Part shown: positions 39,109 to 45,795 of the stretch, piece by piece
How the letters are laid out: each line of letters starts with the position of its first letter
Numbering within the stretch: position 1 is the stretch's first letter
Origin: Geomonas silvestris
GTDB lineage: Bacteria > Desulfobacterota > Desulfuromonadia > Geobacterales > Geobacteraceae
Assembly: GCF_014193515.1 (NCBI RefSeq)
Contig: NZ_BLXX01000003.1
Location: 248,001-312,000 of the forward strand
Length of the DNA stretch: 64,000 nucleotides
Direction: 5' to 3'
The notes under the pieces: model-generated
The model's database searches: none
What the model was told of the DNA's origin: nothing
The model's input: only the letters and a program-made list of their open reading frames with translations
Made by a program: the position numbers and the translations under genes

Positions 39109-40158
39109 ATGTCGTCAGGCCTTTCGCACAAGCTCTCGTTCCTCGACCGTTGGCTTACCCTCTGGATTTTCGCCGCCATGGCACTCGGTGTCGGTCTCGG
39201 CGTGGCGGTTCCCGGCATCGAGGCCTTCATCAACAGGTTCCAGATCGGCACTACCAATATCCCGATTGCAATCGGTCTCATCCTGATGATGTACCCGCCG
39301 TTTGCCAAGGTGAAGTACGAGGAGATGCCGGAGGTGTTCCGCAACAAGAAGATCCTCGGGCTTTCCCTGGTGCAGAACTGGCTGATCGGGCCGGTGCTCA
39401 TGTTCGTGCTCGCCGTTGTGCTGTTGCCCGACAAGCCGGAGTACATGGTGGGGCTTATCATGATAGGCCTCGCCCGCTGCATCGCGATGGTTATCGTCTG
39501 GAACGAACTGGCCAAGGGGAACACCGAGTACGCCGCCGGGCTGGTGGCCTTCAACAGCGTGTTTCAGGTTCTTTTCTACAGTGTCTACGCCTGGTTTTTC
39601 ATCACGATCCTCCCTCCGTTCTTCGGGCTCTCCGGCAGCCTCGTCGAGGTGAGCATCGGCCAGATCGCCCAGAGCGTCTTCATCTACCTCGGTATCCCCT
39701 GCATTGCCGGAGCGCTCACCCGCCTGGTGGGGGTGAAGCGGCTTGGTGTGGAGCGCTACCACCGGGAGGTCGTTCCCAAGATCGGTCCCATCACCTTGGT
39801 CGCGCTGCTTTTCACCATCGTCGTCATGTTCAGTCTGAAGGGGAACCTGATCGTGCAACTGCCGCTCGACGTGGTGCGCATCGCGATCCCGATGCTGATC
39901 TACTTCGTGGTGATGTTCCTGGTCTCCTTCTGGATGGGGAAGCGGCTCGGGGCTGACTACTCGAAGACCACCACCCTCGCCTTCACCGCGGCCAGCAACA
40001 ACTTCGAACTGGCGATTGCCGTGGCCGTTGCCGTCTTCGGCCTCAACTCCGGGGCGGCTTTTGCCGCAGTCATCGGTCCCTTGGTCGAGGTTCCGGTCAT
40101 GATCGGGCTGGTCAACGTCGCGTTCTGGTTCCAGAGAAGGTACTTCCAGGCAGGGTAG
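39109..40158 (+). CDS. acr3: ACR3-family arsenite exporter
   Basis: The 349-residue protein has about ten membrane helices and the Acr3 pattern: [17 protein letters not shown] near the start, [22 protein letters not shown], and [19 protein letters not shown], which carries the conserved Cys of the family. It exports As(III) with the proton-motive force. A GGAG-type ribosome site precedes it, and it lies 34 bases behind arsC. Confidence 0.95.
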   Translation: MSSGLSHKLSFLDRWLTLWIFAAMALGVGLGVAVPGIEAFINRFQIGTTNIPIAIGLILMMYPPFAKVKYEEMPEVFRNKKILGLSLVQNWLIGPVLMFVLAVVLLPDKPEYMVGLIMIGLARCIAMVIVWNELAKGNTEYAAGLVAFNSVFQVLFYSVYAWFFITILPPFFGLSGSLVEVSIGQIAQSVFIYLGIPCIAGALTRLVGVKRLGVERYHREVVPKIGPITLVALLFTIVVMFSLKGNLIVQLPLDVVRIAIPMLIYFVVMFLVSFWMGKRLGADYSKTTTLAFTAASNNFELAIAVAVAVFGLNSGAAFAAVIGPLVEVPVMIGLVNVAFWFQRRYFQAG

Positions 40159-40177
40159 GGGAGTCGCGGAGGGGGGC

Positions 40178-40732
40178 ATGGACTTCGAGGAGATCTACCG
40201 TCAGTACCAACCAAGGATTTACCGGTACCTGAGCAATCTCACCTGTGAGGCTGACGCTTACGACCTGAGCCAGGCGGTTTTCCTGAAGGTCAGCGCTTCC
40301 CTGGAGAGTTTCAGAGGGGACTCGTCCCTGGCGACCTGGATCTATCGCATAGCGACGAATACCGCCCGGGATTTTGCCGGCTCGACGCTGGTCCGGCAGC
40401 GGGAGGCTGAGGTAGTGACCGACGAGGGGGGCGGCCTTGACGGCATCGCAAATCCGCAGGCCGAGGATGTCGAGGAGCAGTACGTCCGCAAGGAGATGAA
40501 TGCCTGCATCAGCGGAATGGTTCAGGAACTGCCGGAGAGTTATCGTGAGGTGGTTGCGCTGAGCGACCTTGCCGAGCTCTCCAACGCGGAGATCGCCGCG
40601 GTGTTGGGGCTCAGCCTGGAAACGGTAAAAATAAGGCTACACCGGGGGCGCAATGTTTTGCGCGATGCCATGGAATGCCGCTGCCACCTCTACCGTGACG
40701 AAGGCAACGAGTTGAAGTGCGATCGCAAATAA
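40178..40732 (+). CDS. ECF-type sigma factor with Cys-rich C-terminus
   Basis: The 184-residue protein has sigma2 (FEEIYRQYQPRIYRYLSNLT, RGDSSLATWIYRIATNTARD) and sigma4 (LPESYREVVALSDLAELSNAEIAAVLGLSLETVKIRLHRGR) domains. The end, MECRCHLYRDEGNELKCDRK, holds three cysteines and a His, which could bind As(III) or Zn. It starts 20 bases after acr3, so it is probably cotranscribed. No anti-sigma factor is adjacent. ECF41 sigma factors are known next to CMD-domain genes, but those carry a SnoaL-like extension absent here. Confidence 0.92.
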   Translation: MDFEEIYRQYQPRIYRYLSNLTCEADAYDLSQAVFLKVSASLESFRGDSSLATWIYRIATNTARDFAGSTLVRQREAEVVTDEGGGLDGIANPQAEDVEEQYVRKEMNACISGMVQELPESYREVVALSDLAELSNAEIAAVLGLSLETVKIRLHRGRNVLRDAMECRCHLYRDEGNELKCDRK

Positions 40733-40777
40733 TTTTCGGGAAGGGCGTATCCTTTTACCCGTGTCCTCCGTCTATGG

Positions 40778-40801
40778 TTGCAGCAGCGACAATTGCTGCA
40801 A
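40778..40801. promoter_or_regulatory. perfect 8-bp inverted repeat upstream of the CMD gene
   Basis: TTGCAGCA (40778-40785) and TGCTGCAA (40794-40801) are perfect inverted arms with an 8-bp spacer, 22 bases before the CMD start. It can be an operator or an mRNA leader hairpin. A GGGAA element at 40738-40742 and a GTGTC-type element at 40761-40765 are spaced like an ECF promoter. Confidence 0.5.
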
Positions 40802-40823
40802 TTTCAGGCGAGAGGAGAAAATC

Positions 40824-41090
40824 ATGGACGAAAAGATCAAGGAGCTTATTGCCATTGGGGCAGCGATCGGAGCGCACTGCCAGCCGTGTCTCACCTATCA
40901 CCTCGAGAAGGCCCGCGAACTCGGCGTGGACGACGAGTCGATCCGTGCAGCGATCGAAACCGGGCACCAGGTGGAACGTGGCGCCATGAACGCCATGAAG
41001 AAGTTTTCCGAGGAGATCCTTCCCCCCAAAAACTGCTACGAGGACCGGTGCAAGTCCATGAAGCAGATGGCGTCTTCCTGTTGCGGCTGA
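40824..41090 (+). CDS. carboxymuconolactone decarboxylase/AhpD-fold protein
   Basis: The 88-residue protein contains the AhpD-like redox motif CQPC with a downstream His (Cys19, Cys22, His26) in GAHCQPCLTYHL. The C-terminal tail adds CYEDRC and SSCCG, giving extra thiols. AhpD-fold proteins act as thiol peroxidase partners. I chose the ATG at 40824 behind a GAGAGGAG site. It follows the ECF sigma factor after 91 bases and ends at a strong terminator. It may be the sigma factor's own target. Confidence 0.88.
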   Translation: MDEKIKELIAIGAAIGAHCQPCLTYHLEKARELGVDDESIRAAIETGHQVERGAMNAMKKFSEEILPPKNCYEDRCKSMKQMASSCCG

Positions 41091-41099
41091 ATGAGTGTG

Positions 41100-41125
41100 G
41101 GCCCCGGCAACGGGGCCTTTTTTTT
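41100..41125 (+). terminator. strong intrinsic terminator of the arsenic operon
   Basis: A 7-bp GGCCCCG/CGGGGCC stem with a GCAA tetraloop is followed by eight T residues. Confidence 0.93.
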
Positions 41126-41276
41126 GCTGATGGGGGGGCAAATGGACCGTTGACTCTCAGTTAATTAGTGGGCCTCTCGAGGTAAAACGACGAGATTTCA
41201 TAGGCTAGTATGGAAATAGCAGCTGCGCCACTTCATCGTACGATTGAATCCCGAAACAGAGCAGTCAGATGGGGGA

Positions 41277-41474
41277 ACTGCACCTTTTTGGATAAAAGTG
41301 AAGCTTTTTGGGAAAAAATGCAGCTTTTTCAAGAAAAGTGAAGTTTTTTGGGGGGAGAATATTACTTTTGTAGGAGAAAGAGAGGTTTTGCGCGCAAAAA
41401 GTGAAGCTTTTTCTGAAAAAGTGAAGTTTTTTGGAAAAAAGTGGAGTTTTTTGAAAAAAGGTGAAGTTTTCTGA
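41277..41474. repeat. degenerate 19-22 bp tandem array of phased A/T tracts
   Basis: About nine units of the form A4-6 GTGAAG (C/T)T4-6 GG lie in a row. Within each unit, AAAAG/CTTTT arms can form a small stem, and A and T tracts alternate at roughly half the period, about one helical turn. This is the layout of intrinsically curved DNA. Both strands carry open frames, but the translations are simple Lys/Phe or Phe/Lys/Ser repeats without a ribosome site, so I treat it as non-coding. It lies between the arsenic operon terminator and an unrelated gene. Confidence 0.9.
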
Positions 41475-41641
41475 CCGGGAAATGTCGCTTGCGATACAAA
41501 TGGTGACACTCCCAGCAGCGAGCTGGAGACGATGGTTCAGGATATTCGTTTGAGGAGGCGCGGGAATAGTTTTGGTTTTGGGGGCACGAGGAGGGCTAAG
41601 CTCCCGCCGGGGTGCCGGGAGCTTAGGCGGGGTCTCGTAAC
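41475..41641. other. intergenic region beyond the array
   Basis: No ribosome site or protein-like ORF is seen. A small CTCCCG/CGGGAG palindrome near 41595-41625 (AGCTCCCGCC and GGAGCT) may stop the FN3-like gene that ends at 41642. Confidence 0.35.
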
Positions 41642-42157
41642 TTAAGAATTGGGAATACTGATAGCTGCCGACCAGGGCCCAGCTTGTTTGCCACGGAGAG
41701 CTCGTACTTTCAACCAGTGGAAGAGCGCACGATTCAACCCGGGTATCACTATGCCTTTGCAAACTGTTGCAGACTCGTAGAGCCTCCAGTTCGATTCGAT
41801 GCTGGGATCTCCGTCGCTGATCCAGATCTGGTAACCCTTGGCGTTCTGAACCTTTGCAAAGGAAACCACGGGTTGTCCAAAGTTGTTGTACGTCACCCTC
41901 ACATCACGCACCTCGGCAAGAATTATAGCGGCGGACGGAGTTTTTTCGGTGGCGGAGTCAAAACCGAGCATCGCCGGCACCTTCGGGTTCACGATGCTGC
42001 AGGCCTTGGCTATACCACGATATTGCGCGATGTGTTTGCAGACTTCGAGACGGTCTTCTTCGCACGCCTTTGCCATTTCCGCATCGCCTTTGAGAAAACC
42101 GGCATAACTCGCCTGGTGTCGGGTGGTGGCGGCGAGTAGTTTCTCGACGTTTGGCAA
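41642..42157 (-). CDS. hypothetical protein with fibronectin type III-like domain
   Basis: The product is about 171 residues. The first half is helical and charged. Residues about 85-170 form a beta-sandwich resembling fibronectin III (VRVTYNNFGQPVVSFAKVQNAKGYQIWIS, ending LKVRALRGKQAGPWSAAISI). There is no signal peptide. The TTG start has only a weak upstream site, so the N-terminus is uncertain. Similar FN3 proteins are multicopy in some Geobacteraceae; this copy is isolated. No function is assigned. Confidence 0.6.
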   Translation of the reverse strand: MPNVEKLLAATTRHQASYAGFLKGDAEMAKACEEDRLEVCKHIAQYRGIAKACSIVNPKVPAMLGFDSATEKTPSAAIILAEVRDVRVTYNNFGQPVVSFAKVQNAKGYQIWISDGDPSIESNWRLYESATVCKGIVIPGLNRALFHWLKVRALRGKQAGPWSAAISIPNS

Positions 42158-42190
42158 TAGCGACTGACCGAAGTTCTCCCCTACGAGCTC

Positions 42191-42376
42191 TTACTCCGGG
42201 AAATAGTTGTCTCCGGCAAGAAAATATCCGATTATCATCGAGATGCCATTCAGTTGGAGAAGCCGTCGGCGCAGCGTTCTTTCCAGTTCAGGTTGAAGAG
42301 GGATGTCCGGAGGCAAGCTGACTAACGGATCGGGTACGGAGATGAGAATATCAAAGGGGCTATGGATTATGACCAT
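42191..42376 (-). CDS. short ORF of uncertain coding status
   Basis: The frame starts inside the terminator hairpin at 42353-42385, so the true start is probably lower. The C-terminal half (PLQPELERTLRRRLLQLNG then ISMIIGYFLAGDNYFPE) looks protein-like. It lacks a clear ribosome site and could be the remnant of a longer gene. Confidence 0.25.
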   Translation of the reverse strand: MVIIHSPFDILISVPDPLVSLPPDIPLQPELERTLRRRLLQLNGISMIIGYFLAGDNYFPE

Positions 42377-42385
42377 AGCCCCTTT
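42353..42385. terminator. strong hairpin after the beta-barrel gene
   Basis: Thirteen-base arms AAAGGGGCTATGG/CCATAGCCCCTTT close a 7-base loop. It is preceded by A and followed by T residues on both strands and lies about 80 bases past the barrel stop codon. Confidence 0.8.
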
Positions 42386-42433
42386 ATCATTTTTGCCGCG
42401 TTACCTGGTGTCTGATGTTGTCGCTTCGTTTGC

Positions 42434-42462
42434 CTTTCTCCGTGTGCTCCGTGCCTCCGTGG
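42434..42462. repeat. half-copy of the CTCCGTG repeat
   Basis: TTTCTCCGTGTGCTCCGTGCCTCCGTGG-like sequence next to the barrel stop matches the right arm of the inverted repeat at 24521-24595, without its partner arm. Confidence 0.55.
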
Positions 42463-43431
42463 CTAAAAACGCCAACTCACTGCGGCCTTGATCCGGTAGT
42501 CCGGCACGAGCTGCAGGGCGGTGTTGTTACTCACCACCGGAAATTCGGCGCCCAGCTCGGCGCTTAAGTGCTCCTTCCAGGTGTAGGAGAACTCGGGCCC
42601 CAAAAAGACCGAGGTCATGCCGGTATCCTCGGCGCTCACTCCCGCCAGATCGTCTTTCCCTTTATCCTCTCCGCTTAAGGCCAGCTGCAAACCCACGGAA
42701 CTCGTGTGCGAAAGGTAGAGGTAGCCGCCGGGCTTGAAGTGCCAGGCGAGGTCGTTCGCGTAGCGGTAGTCGTAGTCGCCGCGGCTGCGGATGCTGTACT
42801 GCAGGGCCGCGGTCACAAAGAGCCGCTCCCAGCTCGCGAAGACGCTGGTCCCCACGATGCCGTCATAGGAGCCGCTCCCCAGCGCGAGGTCGTGGCCGTG
42901 GATCCCTGAGGCCGGCACGCCGGGATCCGGCACGGTCTCGCTCAACTCCTCCTTGAGCCGCGTGGTGCTTCCCGTGGGGAACTTGACGCCTCCCAAGGCG
43001 CTCCAGACCACCAGGGTGTCTTCGGTCGTGTGCTGCAGGAGCCGGTAGTGTGCCGTAAGCGACAGATCGCCCAGTCCCGACTCGGTGCCGCTATCGATGC
43101 TGCCGGTAGGGGGGGGACGCCGAAAGGTGCGGTTGATGTAGGGGGCGTTCAGCTGGACACCGAACCGGTCGCTGAACTCGTAGCCGATGATGAATTGGGT
43201 GATGCTGCTGTCGAGTTTCTGGTCCGCCGGGTTGTCCACCTTGTGACCGTCTTGCTGCATGGTCCCGAAGTGGGTGAACTGTTCGAAGACGCCCAGGTGC
43301 AACCCCGGGTTGTTGGACTTCGCGGCCTCGGCGCGGTAAATGGCGCAAAGGTCGCAGGCCCCGGCCTGCGGTACGGGGAGTGCCAGCACAACTAAGATCA
43401 GCAGCGTCGAGGATAGCAGGAGCGATTTCAT
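42463..43431 (-). CDS. outer membrane beta-barrel protein with CDLC N-terminus
   Basis: ATG at 43431 has an AAGGAA site and begins a clear signal peptide (residues 1-25). The mature protein opens ACDLCAIYRAEAA, a CxxC pair, then amphipathic strands with GTESGLGDLSLTAHY and a terminal Phe (AAVSWRF) recognised by the BAM machinery. It is related in style to the barrel at 25139-26125, which opens SCCGGG. A CDF metal exporter lies upstream on the same strand. A metal or thiol-linked role is possible but not shown. Confidence 0.78.
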   Translation of the reverse strand: MKSLLLSSTLLILVVLALPVPQAGACDLCAIYRAEAAKSNNPGLHLGVFEQFTHFGTMQQDGHKVDNPADQKLDSSITQFIIGYEFSDRFGVQLNAPYINRTFRRPPPTGSIDSGTESGLGDLSLTAHYRLLQHTTEDTLVVWSALGGVKFPTGSTTRLKEELSETVPDPGVPASGIHGHDLALGSGSYDGIVGTSVFASWERLFVTAALQYSIRSRGDYDYRYANDLAWHFKPGGYLYLSHTSSVGLQLALSGEDKGKDDLAGVSAEDTGMTSVFLGPEFSYTWKEHLSAELGAEFPVVSNNTALQLVPDYRIKAAVSWRF

Positions 43432-43470
43432 GGCCGGGTTCCTTTCTTGGCAGTGGTGAAGGCAGTCCAT

Positions 43471-43855
43471 GACAGAGGTCTCACTGGCTGCGAAAAAATG
43501 TCGGCTGCTCTAAATTTTGCAACCATAGTTTGAACCTCTGATGTTGCCAACTAGTCCAAATTTCGTGTGATGGTCAGGAAAAGGGGGGCTGACAACAGAG
43601 AGATACCGCAACTGCTGTGCCAACGGCAGCTAAAGGTCACCGCGGTTGCTGCACAACGTCGCAAACAGGTGAAAGGCAGGCGCGCGATGGTGTGAATGGG
43701 TAAATTGAACGCCGACAATGTTGCGCGGTGATGGACGGTGGAGAGGTTCTCTATGACTATCTGAAGGAGGGGAAAAGTAGGTAGTCCCTGTATAGCTTTA
43801 GAATCCCTTTATGACTGTTTCACCGCGCATGGCACCTGAAGTTCTCCTGCCGCTC
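43471..43855. other. intergenic region between CDF and barrel genes
   Basis: Nearly 400 bases without a supported gene. The left part should hold the barrel promoter. No strong hairpin for the CDF 3' end is obvious. Confidence 0.4.
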
Positions 43856-44776
43856 TCACGAGAGTTTAGGGCATTCCTCGGCACACAGGTCGCAGCTGCC
43901 CGGGCAGGGTTCGATGTGCATCAGGATGTGGCTGTAGGGGAGGCGGAGCTTGATTTCGGCGGTGATCGCGTCACCGAGGGTGTGGGCGGCCTCGACGGTC
44001 ATCTGCCGGGGGACCACCAGGTGCATGTCGATGTGCCGGATGTGGCCAGACTTTCGGGTCCTCAGCTTGTGGTACTCGATGAACCTACCCTGGAACCCCT
44101 GCATCACCTCGTGGATCACCGCCTCCTCTTCTTCCGGCAGCTTCACGTCCAGTATGTGGAAAAAGGCGGTCCTGGTGAGATCCCAGGCGGCCTTGAAGAT
44201 GAGGGTGGCGACGATGATGGCGATGATCGGGTCGATCATGGCGATCCCGGTCGCCTTTATGGCTGCCAGGCCGGCCATGACCCCCGCCGAGGTATAGACG
44301 TCGGTCCTCAGGTGCATGGCATCCGCTTCGAGGGCCACCGAATCGGTGGCGTTGGCGACGTTTAAGAGGTGCCTGGAGATGAGGTAGTTCACCAGCGCCG
44401 AGATCGCCATGACCCCGGCCCCCAGTCCCAGGTGTTCCACCTCGACGACCCCGGTGCGCAGCTTGCCGGCAGCCTCCCAGATGATATAGATCGCGGCGCC
44501 GAAGATGAGGAGCGCCTCGATGGTTCCGGCGACGTTCTCGATCTTTCCGTGACCGAACCGGTGCTGGTCGTCGGCCGGCTTGCTCGATTCGCGCACCGAG
44601 TACCAGGCAATCCCGGCAGCAACGAGATCTACCCCGGAATGCACCGCCTCCGAGAGGATGGATACCGAGCCCGAGAGGAGGCCGACAACCACCTTCCCGA
44701 CAACCAGTGCCGAGTTGGAAAGTACCGAAAGCCTTGCTGCCTTCCGTTTTAACGTGTCATGTTCAGGATTGATCAT
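43856..44776 (-). CDS. cation diffusion facilitator (CDF) metal exporter
   Basis: CDF proteins export Zn, Fe, Mn or Co by antiport with protons. The protein has six helices with the family signature SILSEAVHSGVDLVAAGIAWYSVR, followed by HRFGHGKIENVAG and LEADAMHLRTDVYTSAGVMAG with paired metal ligands, and a C-terminal cytoplasmic domain. A C-terminal CxxxCxxxCxxC-like tail (PCPGSCDLCAEECPKL) is unusual and may bind extra metal. ATG 44776 is chosen; a start at 44839 would add 21 residues. The substrate is unknown. Confidence 0.9.
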   Translation of the reverse strand: MINPEHDTLKRKAARLSVLSNSALVVGKVVVGLLSGSVSILSEAVHSGVDLVAAGIAWYSVRESSKPADDQHRFGHGKIENVAGTIEALLIFGAAIYIIWEAAGKLRTGVVEVEHLGLGAGVMAISALVNYLISRHLLNVANATDSVALEADAMHLRTDVYTSAGVMAGLAAIKATGIAMIDPIIAIIVATLIFKAAWDLTRTAFFHILDVKLPEEEEAVIHEVMQGFQGRFIEYHKLRTRKSGHIRHIDMHLVVPRQMTVEAAHTLGDAITAEIKLRLPYSHILMHIEPCPGSCDLCAEECPKLS

Positions 44777-44898
44777 GTCTCGCTGCACAAGATTGGGAAT
44801 GAGTGTGGCTTCAGGAAGAATACGGTAACGCGGGAACATAAATCAAGGAAATTACAGCCAATGCACCGGCGATGCGCCTCTTGCGGCGGTTGAAAAAG

Positions 44899-44925
44899 AA
44901 GGCCGTGGTCCTGGACTACGGCCTT
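44899..44925 (-). other. orphan terminator-like hairpin
   Basis: Arms AAGGCCG and CGGCCTT with TCC/GGA inner pairs are followed on the minus strand by CTTTTTC. No minus-strand gene ends just above it, so it may mark the end of a lost or unrecognised transcript. Confidence 0.45.
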
Positions 44926-45171
44926 CAGTCGTCTGTGCACCGGTACTCACGAGGAGAGTTTCTCAAAATCTGACCTGCGCGGCTCGGCGGGTGGGCGGCC
45001 GAGGCATCGTGACAGCAATGCCTTGACAGGGCGTACCAACAAAAGAGTTCGAGGCATGACACAGCCTTGCTTATGACAGAATTTTATTTACACTCAGAGC
45101 GACTATATTCAGCAATTCGCATTCACACCTTGGGGAGCGCGTTGTCAAAACTCCTGGATCCGGCAGACCTG

Positions 45172-45714
45172 ATGAGAAGAGCCCTTACCTGTACCGTGGC
45201 GCTCTACCTTGCGCTCGGCGTCCTTTGCACTCTTTCGAGTGCTGCCGAGACATCCCGGTATGGGGAGCTTCCCCTGGACCAGGCGATACGAATCGGGTCG
45301 GGGCGCGAGGTGGTCGTCGAGATTTCCGATCCGGACTGCCGGTTCAGCCGCAGGATGGTCCGCTATTGGGACCAGCGGCAGGACGTGTCCCGCTTCATCT
45401 TTATGGTTGCACTGAGTAACCACCCTGAGGCGGCCGGAAAAGTCCGTTACATCCTGTGCGCCCGCGACCGTGTCGCAGCGTACCGGGAGGTCTACTCAGG
45501 CGGACTCGATTTCGGGGAGAAATCGTCAGAGCGCCAGTGCGACGACCAGGGCCTGGCCCGAGTGCACCGCGAGGTGGCAGCAAAGGTCGGTGCCGTGGGG
45601 ACCCCGACGTATCTCATCAAAGGTGTCAAGGTGGACGGCGCCAAGGTCGGAGAGATCGAGCGCCTACTGGGTGGGGCGAAGATTCCCTTCTCCGCAGGCG
45701 ACCCCGATTGGTAA
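45172..45714 (+). CDS. exported DsbC/G-like thioredoxin-fold protein with CxxS site
   Basis: The product is about 180 residues with a signal peptide (about residues 1-25). The thioredoxin fold opens VVVEISDPDCRFSRRM: the DsbC-type site is Cys56-Arg-Phe-Ser59, so the second cysteine is replaced by serine. The cis-proline loop (VGTPTYLI) is intact. A single-thiol site favours isomerase or mixed-disulfide trapping over oxidation. The ATG at 45172 is chosen because it begins the signal; the frame is open upstream without a ribosome site. It lies 81 bases before a multiheme cytochrome gene and may help assemble its hemes or disulfides. Confidence 0.8.
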   Translation: MRRALTCTVALYLALGVLCTLSSAAETSRYGELPLDQAIRIGSGREVVVEISDPDCRFSRRMVRYWDQRQDVSRFIFMVALSNHPEAAGKVRYILCARDRVAAYREVYSGGLDFGEKSSERQCDDQGLARVHREVAAKVGAVGTPTYLIKGVKVDGAKVGEIERLLGGAKIPFSAGDPDW

Positions 45715-45795
45715 CAGGCTACGTGCCTGTCGTGTTCCATGCTGTCGGGGCCCAGGTCGGGCTCCGGCCCGTGCAGTTGACTTAAGGAGGGGGCT

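Noticed and set aside
41277-41474. CRISPR array
   Set aside because: Units are degenerate, lack constant repeats separated by unique spacers, and no cas gene is near.
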